Source: Lytechinus variegatus (lineage: Eukaryota > Echinodermata > Echinoidea > Temnopleuroida > Toxopneustidae). Taken from it: a stretch of 64,000 nucleotides of DNA. Location: positions 61,377,197-61,441,196 of the forward strand of contig NC_054741.1 in NCBI RefSeq assembly GCF_018143015.1. Direction: 5' to 3'. Shown here one piece after another: positions 53,201 through 60,578 of the stretch. A program made the position numbers and the translations under genes. Numbering within the stretch: the first letter of the stretch is position 1; every line of letters begins with the position of its first letter. The notes beneath the pieces were generated by a model. The model ran no database searches and was not told the origin of the DNA. It saw only the letters and a program-made list of their open reading frames with translations.

Positions 53201-55436
53201 ATATCATTCAGCATTAACACAAATGGCATTCATTAGGCAAACACCACTAAGCCACTATAGCTTTACAATTATCCAACATGATTATATTATATACCACTAG
53301 GCACATACTACTAAGACACCATATTGATACCAATCATACCATTATAGAGGCACATACTACTGAGACACCATTGAATACCACTGAGACACCATTGTATACC
53401 ACTGAGACACCATTGGGTATATAATGGTATACCATGCAGTCATACCATTAGAGGCACATACTACTCAGACACCATTTGACACCACTGAGACACCATTGGG
53501 TATATGGTATACAATTCATCATACCAGTCATACCATTATAGAGACACATACTACTGAGACACCATTGAATACCACTGAGACACCATTGGATGTATGGTAT
53601 ACTATTCATCATACCAATCATACCATTACAAGCACATACCACTGAGACACCATTGAATACCACTGAGACACCATTGTATACCACTGAGACACCATTGGGT
53701 ATATCATGGTATACCATGCAGTCATACCATCAAAGACACATACTACTGAGACACCATTGAATACCACTGAGACACCATTGTATACCACTGAGACACCATT
53801 GGTGCATGGTATACCATTCATTATACCAGTCATACCATTAGAGGCATATACTACTGAGCACCATTGTATACCACTGAGACACCATTGGTGTATGGTATAC
53901 CATTGATCATACCAATCATACCATTACAGGCACATACTACTGAGACACCATTGAATACCACTGAGACACCATTGTATATACCACTGAGACACCATTGGAT
54001 GTATGGTATACTATTCATCATACCAATCATACCATTACAAGCACATACCACTGAGACACCATTGAATACCACTGAGACACCATTGGGTAAATGGTATACC
54101 ATTCATCATACCAATCATATCATTAGTCACATACCACTGAAACACCATTCGGTATATGGTATACCATTTACCATTAAATAAACTACCAATTACCATTAAG
54201 AACTTACCATTGAAACACCACTTAAATACCATTCGCGTACCATTTACCATTCAGATTACCATTCAACTACCATTCGGCACCATTCAAATACCATTGGCGA
54301 TTTTTATAAGGGACATTTTCCTGATGATGAAAATTTGACAAAATAAGCAAAAAAAATAAGGTTTTTACCTAAAATTGAGTCATTTCGTCCGCAGAAAATT
54401 TGAAAAGCATCCTCCCTCCCAAAAAATAAGGTCCTCGTTTTCAAAGGGGGAGGGCCACGAGACACACTTGGGTAAAAATGGTCATTTTGATTATGGCTCT
54501 TAAAAGGGTGGCAGGGGCCATATATGTGCCCCACCCCCCTGGATCAGGCCAGGGTATTTACATCTTGATCTGTGTACACATAGTTTGTACACGCAGGCCG
54601 TTCGAGGCAAGCGAGGATGTGACGGACCAAAATTCATGTACATGGACACTGTAAATAAAATAAAACTTTCCTGATTAATTTGCATGGTCATATTAATGAT
54701 TGTGTCCCAACATTCATTTCCACCAACTTTTAAATAACTCATTTTGTGAGAGATTCAATAATAGACCCTAGCTAGATGTACATCATATAGAACGTCTAGG
54801 ACTATGTGAGGAATGTCTGCTTTGCAGCACAAAATGGATAAAGTATACATGAAAATGATTGTAACTAATTTCTAATTCTAACTCAATGAATAGGTCGTGT
54901 AAAACCAAATGAGAGTCCCATATAGCCAAGTTCTCATTGTTTGTAAACATTCAAGTCGAGAAAGTTGCGGTGAACCAGTCGAGTAGCCGCAGTGGACACG
55001 TGCGCTATATACACTGAACGAAACATGCTGTATACCGTAATAACAAGCCTAACTGCTAGATCTCGGCCTATATGTTTCTTTTGGAATTCCAAATCTAAAC
55101 TAGGCATTATATGTTAAAATAAATTTCGTGAGCTATAAAAATACACATGAACATTGACAAATACATGCAGTTAGTTCCAGCATACTTCGAATTCACAATT
55201 TCCTCATAACAAACACAAAATCATGATGTTTATCAGTATATCTCACCGCTGGTCTGCAGGATCTTTGCTTCGCCCATAGGCCATCCACCGGACGGAGGTT
55301 TTTTTCTCCCCTGTCCCTCTCGCCACTCAATCAGATACATTTCCGGTGTATAACCCAAGATCCACTCGCTGTTTACGACGCTGTATGAGCCTGCATCAGC
55401 CTCATTTGTCCACTCTACCAAAGCATATTTCTTCAT
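26058..55436 (-). CDS. BEN-domain protein gene (nine coding exons, alternative last exon)
   Basis: I assembled a complete spliced reading frame, whose coding exons total 1,560 bp with exon 9a (519 aa) or 1,614 bp with exon 9b (537 aa). Exons on the plus-strand scale: 55,247-55,436; 48,795-48,914; 33,979-34,142; 33,053-33,257; 32,432-32,626; 30,927-31,126; 29,743-29,877; 29,116-29,335; then 26,466-26,596 or 26,058-26,242. All junction phases agree (1,1,0,1,1,0,0,1) and all introns are GT-AG. Domains: an N-terminal YALVEW-type module (1-63), a basic NLS-like KRKRIPKKR, acidic low-complexity regions, a coiled coil and a C-terminal BEN domain. BEN domains are helical DNA-binding or adaptor modules of nuclear regulators (Insensitive, BEND3, BANP are known members). 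A nuclear, chromatin or transcription role is therefore inferred. I cannot assign an orthologue. Introns of 6.3 and 14.7 kb separate the first three exons. Confidence 0.9.
26373..26378 (-). terminator. candidate poly(A) signal for exon 9a
   Basis: AATAAA on the minus strand (TTTATT on plus), about 88 bp beyond the 9a stop codon and upstream of the 9b acceptor. Confidence 0.55.
26466..26596 (-). CDS. BEN gene exon 9a (proximal terminal exon)
   Basis: The acceptor TTCTATCCACAG joins in phase 1 to exon 8, making a Lys codon. It encodes AVTTRFPNISHCDIGQAING, RLSSIRYREQKREHRRRLKQ, GH, stop. The final BEN helices are followed by a very basic tail. An AATAAA (minus strand, 26,373-26,378) lies about 90 bp past the stop and before exon 9b, supporting use as an independent 3' end. 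Confidence 0.88.
26700..27240. repeat. intronic minisatellite with CA tracts
   Basis: In intron 8, four units of about 120-130 bp each contain GATAACAAAGATGTTTTGTG-like sequence, a GACAGGGTTGATAGTGCAA phrase, and a CACACA run. They start near 26,728, 26,850, 26,985 and 27,098. Confidence 0.75.
27241..28105. other. intron 8, A-rich non-coding
   Basis: Purine-rich and AT-rich sequence without coding support. Open frames on the minus strand here reflect poly-pyrimidine composition. Confidence 0.45.
28108..28512. mobile_element. fold-back element with iterated TGGTCTAAT words, copy 2
   Basis: Same word order as 20,325-20,705: GATTCGTCTATTGCCAACTC and ACCAGTTGGTCTAATAGCC on the left, ACCAACTGGTTATTAGACGA and TTAGACGAATTGGCATTAGA on the right. 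It lies in intron 8 of the BEN gene. Confidence 0.8.
28530..28803. mobile_element. MITE, AAAGAGTTGCGATCGATCC ends, copy 1
   Basis: GGGGTCCATCTTACAAAGAG with TTGCGATCGATCCAATCGAT is mirrored by ATTGATTGGATCAATCGTAA with CAAGATGGGGCCCA. A related element lies at 41,588-41,886. Confidence 0.8.
29116..29335 (-). CDS. BEN gene exon 8 (BEN domain, main part)
   Basis: It encodes VEIHPGSGVFINREVWDGLN, ALDQPTAFTRRLLPFVFSME, TLLNSNLRGG and RQALDPKKVDAIY. The order VxI..GSGV, then a tFTRxLLxxxF core, tLxxSNLRG, and LDPxKxxAIY is the classic BEN pattern. The domain is completed by the last exon (FP...HCDIGQAING). The acceptor is ATCATTAG and the donor GTGAGT; phase 0 in, 1 out. Confidence 0.92.
29336..29525. 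repeat. imperfect GAT/ATG microsatellite
   Basis: Immediately outside the exon 8 acceptor, intron 7 carries about 190 bp of degenerate ATGATG/GTGGTG repeats. The acceptor ATCATTAG is part of this tract. Confidence 0.7.
29743..29877 (-). CDS. BEN gene exon 7 (45 codons)
   Basis: It encodes LRQKANLEKISGKPKVILSP, TKLIKNEMISSPSPSKKQAT and QNSDQ. Phase 0 at both ends, so it could be skipped without a frame change. The acceptor is CATATAG and the donor GTAAAA. It is a Ser/Lys-rich linker just before the BEN domain. Confidence 0.83.
30130..30560. mobile_element. G-run TIR element in intron 6
   Basis: CCGGGGGGGGGGGTTCAGTC, AAATATATAGCTGTACACAT and GTGTGACC on the left are mirrored by GGTCCCGCACGTGTACAGAA, GTACATTTGACTG and a long C-run ending GGGG. 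The core has subterminal GATTAGGGT/TTTAGGGT words like the element at 9,370. About 430 bp, non-coding. Confidence 0.75.
30927..31126 (-). CDS. BEN gene exon 6 (basic linker)
   Basis: It encodes LPKVHAIALKALGTHNNVRC, then SKVVKRKALSQPGNKFAVSK and GRRRPGQFSKAGVLKKEAEI. It is strongly basic and lies between the coiled coil and the BEN domain. The acceptor is TATTTCAG and the donor GTAAGT; phase 1 in, 0 out. Confidence 0.88.
31466..31848 (+). mobile_element. complete tRNA-derived SINE
   Basis: A box TGGCTCAGTCGG at 31,475-31,486 and B box GGTTCGAGTCC at 31,519-31,529 give a tRNA-like head of about 75 bp. The body ends with GGCACAGGTGACGCCAAACA and an AAT-repeat tail. Intron 5 of the BEN gene, opposite strand. 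A truncated relative is at 21,377-21,602. Confidence 0.9.
31849..32431. other. remainder of intron 5
   Basis: No gene or clear element. A G-run lies at 32,335-32,343. Confidence 0.4.
32432..32626 (-). CDS. BEN gene exon 5 (acidic run and coiled coil)
   Basis: It encodes STDGMGPDVQGDEMEDG, then seven Glu, then YELSELEKLRLEVRGLRDEI and MLLRHEVCK. The Leu/Ile spacing over the last 30 residues predicts a short coiled coil, suggesting dimerisation. The acceptor is CAACTCCAG and the donor GTACAT; phase 1 in and out. Confidence 0.87.
33053..33257 (-). CDS. BEN gene exon 4 (low-complexity D/E/Q/P)
   Basis: It begins KRSRKTKKAEESDMSPSSSQ and continues into iterated NKDQEPNLDQEPGQEDQDPE. A basic cluster opens it, then a disordered acidic-glutamine region. 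The acceptor is AAATTTAG and the donor GTAAGA; phase 0 in, 1 out. Splice phases fit the neighbours on both sides. Confidence 0.85.
33258..33978. mobile_element. intron 3 with an eroded tRNA-derived SINE (33,630-33,850)
   Basis: GTCTAATGGTTCTGAGTTGA and GAGGGTCATGGGTTAAAACC keep the spacing of A and B boxes. AAGGTGAATGGCAACCGGCA with TTATTCCTTGAATGCAGG resembles the body of the SINE at 48,098 (GAATGGGTACCCGGCAGGAT). The rest of the intron is AT-rich. Confidence 0.5.
33979..34142 (-). CDS. BEN gene exon 3 (NLS-like)
   Basis: It encodes KESELKKALHDMTSQKSQND, LVVSGKRKRIPKKRLYESDD and ETDTDVARSSGDEK. The KRKRIPKKR cluster is a good candidate nuclear-localisation signal, followed by acidic and serine residues that look like casein-kinase-type sites (inference). 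The acceptor is TTTGCAG and the donor GTAAAC; phase 1 in, 0 out. Confidence 0.88.
34143..34590. other. start of intron 2, non-coding
   Basis: AT-rich, with a G-run at 34,311-34,321. No coding support. Confidence 0.4.
34592..34882 (+). mobile_element. poly-G / GTGGCGTACC repeat, copy in intron 2
   Basis: It begins GCAGTGGCGTACCCAGGAAT and then has G-run GGGGGGGGGC, CAAATT, AAAAGGTCTTCAACCACAAA, and two more G-runs each followed by GGCAG. It ends with a C-run at 34,857. Its body matches 11,200-11,400 (AAGTTTTTCAACC against AAAAGGTTTTCACCCAC). Confidence 0.7.
34883..35617. other. intron 2, non-coding
   Basis: AT-rich with several ACATGTACATGT words. No gene. Confidence 0.4.
35618..35965 (+). 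mobile_element. tRNA-derived SINE (Thr-like head)
   Basis: A box TGGTGTAGCGG (35,628-35,638) and B box GCTTGAATTCC (35,674-35,684). The anticodon-loop position reads CTTGTAA, as in tRNA-Thr(TGT). The body includes AAATGGGTACCCGGTAGGAT and it ends TATATAAATGTAACTAATTA plus an ATT-rich tail. In intron 2. Confidence 0.85.
35990..37615. repeat. 150-bp-period tandem array with DR1-like motifs
   Basis: Units of about 147-169 bp contain GACCTGAAAATGACC, TTTGACCTTACCATGTGACC, TCCGACTGCAGCATAACATG and GGTTGAAAAGTGACTTACGG. About nine units run from 36,140 to 37,430. Perfect TGACCTTTGACCT (inverse AGGTCAAAGGTCA) begins at 36,468, 36,637, 36,784, 36,931, 37,091 and 37,404. The array is followed by a unique GC-richer end (37,430-37,612) finishing TGTTCGGGGATACAATAAAT, likely the terminus of the element carrying the array. 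Confidence 0.85.
37616..39380. other. intron 2, non-coding
   Basis: No gene. Frequent TACATGTA words. Confidence 0.4.
39382..39622. mobile_element. poly-C / GCAGTGGCATAC repeat
   Basis: It starts GCAGTGGCATACAAATCGTG with GGCGCCCCCCCC and an A-run. The AT-rich body (TCTAATACAAAATTGGATTT) resembles the inverse of 11,500-11,570. It ends CACATTACTCCACTGA, mirroring the GCAGTGG start. Confidence 0.6.
39623..40712. other. intron 2, non-coding
   Basis: AT-rich, no gene. Confidence 0.4.
40714..40922. mobile_element. short MITE, ATCAGGGGTATGAG ends
   Basis: ATATCAGGGGTATGAGTGGT is the inverse of ATGAACTCTCACACCCCTGA with AATAT. The interior is rich in AGCTGAAAA and TCTGAAAA words. About 210 bp. 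Confidence 0.7.
40923..41587. other. intron 2, non-coding
   Basis: AT-rich, no gene. Confidence 0.4.
41588..41886. mobile_element. MITE, AAAGAGTTACGATTGATCC ends, copy 2
   Basis: GAGCCCCATCTTACTATTAA with AGAGTTACGATTGATCCAAT is mirrored by GTTGATCGGATCAATCGCAA with CTCTTTGTTAGACGGGCCCC. Same family as 28,530-28,803. Confidence 0.75.
42165..43676. mobile_element. TA-flanked TIR element with minisatellite-expanded ends
   Basis: Ends CCCAGGACCAAAATCCAATT (left) and its inverse in GGATTTTAGTCCTGGG (right) are flanked by TA on both sides, as in TA-targeting MITEs or Tc1/mariner relatives. The terminal text then dissolves into iterated CCAGTT/AACTGG words on both sides. An AT-rich, non-repetitive core of about 380 bp (42,940-43,325) separates the two arms. 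The element is 1,512 bp with no transposase. Confidence 0.8.
42280..42760. repeat. 31-bp minisatellite
   Basis: The unit AACTGGAACCAGTTGGGCAA plus CTGGAAATCCT (31 bp) is repeated about 14 times with only C/T variation in GGG(C/T)AACTGG. It degrades near 42,670-42,860. Each unit contains the inverted pair AACTGG/CCAGTT. Confidence 0.9.
43677..44025. other. intron 2, non-coding
   Basis: No gene or element boundary. Confidence 0.4.
44029..45065 (+). mobile_element. ACCATT-array element, copy A
   Basis: It opens with GCACAGAGGCAAATTCAGGA, a short AGGGGCACCCC block and CCCCTTATAAAAA. About 850 bp of iterated ACCATT words follow (ACCATTCACCATT, TACACCATTCG). On the right the words turn over to their inverse (AATGGTAGACCA) by 44,940-45,050. 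The long frames here (44,277-44,738) are artefacts of the repeat. The related copy B is at 53,270-54,550. Confidence 0.75.
45066..46000. other. intron 2, non-coding
   Basis: An AACTTATTA...TAAAATGTTTTTACTATAATAA phrase at about 45,140 has a diverged partner at about 45,490. No gene. Confidence 0.4.
46354..46968. repeat. two tandem copies of a 318-bp segment
   Basis: GTCCGGAAAAGATAAACTGT begins at about 46,354 and GTCCGGAAAAGATAAACCGT at about 46,671. Both continue through TTACTGTAGAAACACGCC and AATAGAGACCTTTTTTGCAA to CAGTAGTCAATCGTAATT. Copies are highly similar; the second has a short deletion near its end. The upstream text also has CTGTAGAAACA words (45,915-46,330). Confidence 0.85.
46970..47555. 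other. intron 2, non-coding
   Basis: AT-rich, no gene. Confidence 0.4.
47557..47995. mobile_element. MITE with GTCCACC terminal repeats, copy 2
   Basis: AAAGGTCTAGTCCACCACAG with AAAAGATTGTTTTGAATCAA is mirrored by AATCAAATCAACTTTTTTGT with TAGGGTGGACATGTCTTTG. The 40-bp ends resemble those at 14,390 (AAAAGTCAAGTCCACATCAA). About 440 bp, AT-rich. Confidence 0.75.
48098..48270 (+). mobile_element. tRNA-derived SINE, Glu-like head
   Basis: A box TGGTCTAGTGG (48,104-48,114) and B box AATTTGAGTCC (48,148-48,158). The anticodon-loop position reads CTTTCAAA (TTC). The body includes GAATGGGTACCCGGCAGGAT. Intron 2, opposite strand to the gene. Confidence 0.8.
48271..48794. other. end of intron 2
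   Basis: AT-rich, with a G-run at 48,614-48,622. No coding sequence before exon 2. Confidence 0.4.
48795..48914 (-). CDS. BEN gene exon 2 (120-bp symmetric exon)
   Basis: Too short to stand out as an open frame. Acceptor TTTTCAAAG and donor GTAGGT enclose 120 bp, phase 1 in and 1 out. It encodes WTTDTLDDKVDDPALSWND and ends RKRTVYKKQLEFMK. Joined to exon 3 it gives KKQLEFMKDKESELKK, a continuous charged helix. Skipping it would also keep the frame, since exon 1 joined to exon 3 completes a GAC codon. It could therefore be a cassette exon. Confidence 0.8.
48915..49705. other. start of intron 1
   Basis: Contains a C-run at 49,352-49,364 flanked by GTTCTC and TTCGAAAGTT. No gene. Confidence 0.4.
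49708..50396. mobile_element. possible long inverted-repeat element
   Basis: GTGAACAATTGTGTACAACG with GATAGCGGAGCG at the left is mirrored at the right by CTATCCGTTGTACACAGTCT with ATGGACAATTGTTCG. The right copy has an 8-10-bp insertion in the arm. The interior is unrelated and non-coding. Confidence 0.45.
50440..50758. mobile_element. palindromic fold-back element
   Basis: Arms: AATATGCCCACCACTTTTCA with AAATATTGCGGATCGCTTGG, then ATTCGCCGT and TATGGACCGAAGTTA. They are mirrored by TAACTTCAGTCCATA, ACGGCGAATCCGAGAGATCC, then CCAATATTTTGAAAAACGGT with GGGTATATT. Almost the whole 320 bp pairs, with a loop near 50,560. No coding content. Confidence 0.8.
50759..53265. other. intron 1, non-coding
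   Basis: Contains a CAA microsatellite (51,074-51,090), G-run fragments at 51,760-51,850, and a CT-rich tract at 51,975-52,140. Two similar phrases, GGGAATTTTGATAGGGGTGA (52,222) and GGGAATTTGATAGAGGTTGG (52,490), indicate a degenerate repeat. No gene was recognised. Confidence 0.4.
53270..54550 (-). mobile_element. ACCATT-array element, copy B
   Basis: About 900 bp of iterated CACTGAGACACCATTG, CATACTACTGAGACACC and ATACCATT words at 53,330-54,300. Next come the inverse of copy A's junction (TTTTTATAAGGGA, inverse TCCCTTATAAAAA) and a G/C-run tail (CAAAGGGGGAGGGCC, CCCCACCCCCCTGG). Same family as 44,029-45,065 but in opposite orientation and with a different array variant. Confidence 0.75.
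54551..55246. other. 5' part of intron 1
   Basis: No repeat boundary and no coding support. Confidence 0.4.
55247..55436 (-). CDS. BEN gene exon 1 (start exon)
   Basis: It encodes MKKYALVEWTNEADAGSYSV, then EWILGYTPEMYLIEWREGQG and GGWPMGEAKILQTS. The only in-frame ATG is at 55,436, with an in-frame TAG upstream. An AAATTTAG just above could be a 5' UTR splice acceptor, so a non-coding first exon is possible. The donor is GTGAGA and the exon ends in phase 1. The YALVEW...SWIL...WP.GEAKVL pattern is a module I associate with invertebrate BEN-type proteins; its biochemical role is not known to me. Confidence 0.88.
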
Positions 55437-56270
55437 CTTCCCTAAATTTAGCTCAAAAGGCCAGAATAAATGCTAATAAGGTAATTTTAAATCAAAACTA
55501 AAAAGTTGTCGATCCGGTGGTATATATTTCATACACCTTCCGTGATATCCTACACGAACATTAAACATACGAAATTTAAAGTAGTCCATCAAAATAAGTC
55601 ATTTTTATTTTAGGCCATTGCACAATTTTACATAAATAGATAATTCATGAATTCCCTCCGATTAAGTATTTATAATTTTCCTCCCTCATCTAAAAAAAAA
55701 AAAAAGAAACCTCTATCTATTCCTATTCCCCAAAACTATTCACTCCCCAAAACGCCCATATGAATGGACGTACGGGAATTCGCATTCATCCGCGCGCGGT
55801 ATATCTCGCGATAAGTTGAAGTGAGAGAAACATATTGGACGACATTGCTGAAATATATATCAAAACGATATATCTGGCCACATCTGTTAAGATTTTTATG
55901 ATTTAACTTTCATTCCGGTACAGAAAACGGAACTAATGACAGTTCTCAAATTATACAAATGATTATGAAAATCTAAAAAGAGTCCTGTTCGGCATGATCC
56001 TATTGAGGCCCTATTCAGGCATGATTCGAATGGAGTATATCGGCAAAATAATTTGTGCGGTAATACACATGTACTTGTCTACCATCAAATATCACACTCG
56101 CCGACATTTGCAATTTTTTATTACTTCATATAGGTTACACGTCTCGTAGGCGTTTAGCATGAAAACATATGCCGGACGTAGGCCTTGCATGAGTATGGCA
56201 TAGATAATGATCTCAGAAATCAATTAAAAAAAAAAAAAAAAAAACAAGGGCCAAGTTAGAGGCCGGGCCG
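55437..56270. promoter_or_regulatory. 5' flank of BEN gene (promoter region not resolved)
   Basis: Sequence upstream of the start codon in gene orientation. It includes a CGCGCGCGGTATATCTCGCG block at about 55,791. I see no convincing TATA box or initiator and cannot place the transcription start. A separate 5' UTR exon may lie here or further right. Confidence 0.3.
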
Positions 56271-56272
56271 CA

Positions 56273-56512
56273 GTGGCGTACCGTGGGTCACGGCATTGGG
56301 CGCGAGCTGGAATTTATGATATTCAGACCTAAAAATGGACATTATAAGCAGATTTTCGTTATCATGATACGTACCTGAAATTTGTATATATATTGACCCC
56401 AAACAGGGACATTTTAAAGAATATATTTTATGAATCAATTAAGAGTATGCATATCACACCATATAGTCATCTAAAGCGAGTGCCTAACCCTACTATACTG
56501 CTGCTGCTGCTG

Positions 56513-56548
<36 letters not shown>

Positions 56549-57607
56549 ATAATAATAATATAATACCAATTATCAAAGCGCAGTAGAGTATATGCACATA
56601 GTAACTGCGCTTTATAAATGGACCTATTATTATTATTATTATTATTACTACTACAGTACTACTACTTCTTCTTCTTCTTCTTTCACTACTACTACTACTA
56701 CTACTACTATTACCACCACTACTACTACTACTACTTACTACTAATCAGGGGCAGCGGAGCCGGGCGCAGGGTCACTTGCACCCCCCCCCAAAAAAAAAAA
56801 AGAATAAATAAATAATAAATAGATTCCAGTAGGGAAAAATGCATTTTTTCAAAATGGAAAGTGCCCTTATTTTAAAGTGATATGTACCCTTTCTCAATAT
56901 AAAATACCTCTTTTTTAGGTAAAACATAATTCATTTTAGGTAAAAAAAAATCCTGTCCGCTTACGTTCCCATTAGTGGACTGGTGAGATATGTCTTCTCT
57001 TCATGAATTCCTAAAAGCATTCCTTGTAAATGCCTTTTTTCTGATCTCAATATCAAAATTTGATTAGTGAGATACGCATGGTCTTAATGAATTTTTATCC
57101 TTAGAATATCCCTCTTCAGGTCTGAATTTCAAAAATTAACAGCTCGCGCTTCGCGCTAGCAATACGCAATATTTGATCAGAGAGATACATATCATGTTTA
57201 TGATTACAATGGCTTCAAAAAGTAACTCATGTATTTTGTTGTAATTCTAACAAAATCAGCACTACGATGAAATTAAAAGATATGTATGCGCTTCATGAAT
57301 TCCAAATAAATCGTAGTCCTAAAAAATAACCCTGTTTTGGGTCAATGTATACAAAAGTATCAGCTCGTGCATCGCGCTCGCATTGTTTGTTTAGTGAGAC
57401 AGGTACATATGATTACAAAAATTTGCTTTTAAAATCCCTTTTTTAGGTCTGAATATAAAAAAAAAGTTTTCAGCTCACACTTCGCGCTCGCATTATTTGA
57501 TCATTGAGATACATATCCGACCTCTTTTATAGGTCATGCAGCATACCTGGTAATTGAACTCGCTTCGCGCGCCCAATAAGTGACTCAACATTTTTGCTGG
57601 TGACCCA

Positions 57608-57612
<5 letters not shown>
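56273..57612. mobile_element. 1.3-kb element with GTGGCGTACC start and CGCGCTCGC words
   Basis: The left end GCAGTGGCGTACCGTGGGTC with ACGGCATTGGGCGCGAGC is mirrored by CGCTTCGCGCGCCCAATAAG and GTGACCCACGGTA at the right. The interior has four spaced AGCTCGCGCTTCGCGCTAGC-like words (57,142, 57,361, 57,473, 57,558). A trinucleotide tract and another poly-C repeat fragment are nested inside. Confidence 0.6.
56488..56742. repeat. CTA/TAC/ATT trinucleotide tract
   Basis: CTGCTGCTG, then ACTACTACT, ATTATTATT, CTTCTTCTT and TACTACTAC blocks. Nested in the previous element. Confidence 0.9.
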
Positions 57613-58315
<703 letters not shown>

Positions 58316-59765
58316 ACCACTCTAAATCTATGTGTCTGCCACTGCACACGAATTCTGATTATAGAATATACTTCTTTTTTTAATACATTTGGAATAAATA
58401 GGTCCTAAATTCATTTTTTTTCATTGAGTCCAATTTGAAAATAATAGTGAATATTATCATTATCATATTACATTACCAGTTTCATCTAAAAATATTTTTT
58501 TAAGAAAAAGTAATAGCTTAAGTTCTTATACTTATTATGTCAAAGGTAAACCTTCTCTGTAAATTTTTACTATATTCATGAGTCATGACGAGCAATCAAA
58601 ATTAAGATCGTCGCCTTTCGTATGTCGTTTCAAAATCACGCGACATTTGATCACTAATATTTTTTCTGAATATTTCCAACCTTGACTCACTAAAATAGAA
58701 GTGGAGCCCCCTCTATTGATTTGAACACGGGGCACACCGGTGATCTCATCACATGAACGCATGATAGAAACACCCCTGTCATTATCATCAAGATCAGCGA
58801 TCATGTGCCGTCAAAGTTTATAAACAGAAATAGTTATGAGATTTGAGGGTTTTCGTCACGGGGAATGTACGTAACTGTTGATCTCATCTCATTTATGTTT
58901 CTTTAACACTTGTCATGAAGTGATATATTAAACGATTTTTTATTTATCACTAATGTTATACCGTACAAAGAGTGAAAGGATTGATAGTCATGGATTCAAC
59001 GCTGAATATTTTAATGAGTATATAGTCCATATCTCTTTCTCGAAGGTTCAATTTATACATGTATAAAATATTCGCAACAGGAGAAGTTTATTCATCTCCT
59101 AAATGTAAGATTTAAGGTTCAATCTTTATTGGTCAATGTATGCATACAAATACATTTGGTTTCCAATTGCTTTAACAACAAAGATGAAAAGTACATGCGC
59201 AAGTTATTTTCTGCTTTGTCACTCCTCATCTATAAAGTGCGTCCTAGAAAAAAAAGAAGCCAAGAATTATCGACTTAAAAATAATGAATGAATAGCTCAT
59301 AGTTGTAAAGCTTAGAATCTCATCGGTCATTAATATTGATACAACTTAATATGATACATAGTTATTAAGAAGCCTGTCAAAAAGTAATTTAGCGGGTGGT
59401 ATTTCAATTTCAGAAAGAAAATTATAATTCTAATAGGTTACTTTTTGATACTTAATGTGACTCTTGAATATTAAAAACACTTTTAATGTACGGTGTTAAA
59501 TTGTAAATTGATGAAGACGGTTTCAATGCCATTTTTCTTGCAGTGAAACCACTAATCGGTAACGTCTCGGACAGTGGAAATGGTCGATTGCCGTGGCATA
59601 AAACCGGGTGTCGAAATTCATACTTGAAAAGGAAAGTCGCAATTTTGCGTAGAAACGCAAAAATGAAATGGGTCTATAATTGAAGGAGAGGTCCTATCAC
59701 CTTTGTGAAATGGGATAATCTTGAATCTCTTTTCCACCAATGTGGAATATAATATAAAACAAATA
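58316..59765. other. non-coding stretch
   Basis: No gene supported. The minus frame at 58,583-58,804 (IADLDDNDRGVSIMRSCDEI) lacks recognisable motifs or clear splice borders. Confidence 0.4.
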
Positions 59766-59771
59766 AATATT

Positions 59772-60180
59772 GACCAGAGGCGTCGATCCTGGGGGGGGGC
59801 CATCGCCCCACCAATGAAAATATTGAGGGGGGGGGGCAAACATATCGTTTTGCCCCCCATAACTGCACATGTGCAAAAATAAAATAAGATTGTAATGTTA
59901 CATAGAAATCAGCAAGCGAGATTGAGATACACAATTCATTCTTTATTTAAAATTGGCTCAAACTTGTCCACTTTTTTCAGATTGGAATATAAAAATTTTC
60001 AGCTCGCGCTTCGAGCTCGCATTGATTTGTTGGTAAGATAGGTGTCTCATTCTCATATATATATATATACATGAATATATAGGTATATCGGTGGATGTGT
60101 TATATGTGATAGAGCGCCTTTGAAATGGGAACGCCAAAAAATTTGCCCCCATCTGAAAAATGGATGGACGCCCCTGATAT
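59772..60180. mobile_element. G-run element with GGCGTC ends
   Basis: It starts AGGCGTCGATCCTGGGGGGG and ends ATGGATGGACGCCCCTGA, with inner GCCCC/GGGGC blocks and a CAGCTCGCGCTTCGAGCTCG word. About 400 bp, same broad family as 56,273. Confidence 0.6.
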
Positions 60181-60427
60181 TGACGGATTCATTTTGCTTC
60201 ATGTTTAGAATATTCTATATTTCAGCCCGTCGATGATTTCTCATCGGTGCTATACCCCGAGAAGAATGGCCCTAAATAAATGTGAAATCATCCAGGGCAA
60301 ATAGTATTTTAACCATGCTTTTTTAGGCAGCCAATATTGATATCGGCCTACTCCAGATAAATTCGGGTCAGATACGATTGGGAAACATTATTTGAAATAA
60401 TCATAGTTGCATGCATCCTTTTGCGTT

Positions 60428-60578
60428 CCAGGGGCCACGGAACCGGAGAGGGGGCTGGGTGGGCTTCTGTCCTAAACCGTGTACAAACACGTAAAAATTG
60501 CCTTCTTGTTGTGATTTGTTGGAAGGTCAACCGCCCCCCCCCCCCCCGTTTTCAAAACCTTTCCGCGGCCCCTGCATT
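60428..60578. mobile_element. short element, CAGGGGCC(A/G)CGG ends
   Basis: CCAGGGGCCACGGAACCGGA on the left is mirrored by TTTCCGCGGCCCCTGCATT on the right, with a C-run at 60,534-60,547. About 150 bp. Confidence 0.6.

Noticed and set aside
53424-54181. Several frames rich in TTETPL and GVSVV repeats
   Set aside because: Both strands give periodic peptides from the CACTGAGACACCATTG array; not coding.
58583-58804. Candidate exon (IADLDDNDRGVSIMRSCDEI)
   Set aside because: It reads like plausible protein but I could find no convincing splice pair or known motif, so it is not listed as a gene.
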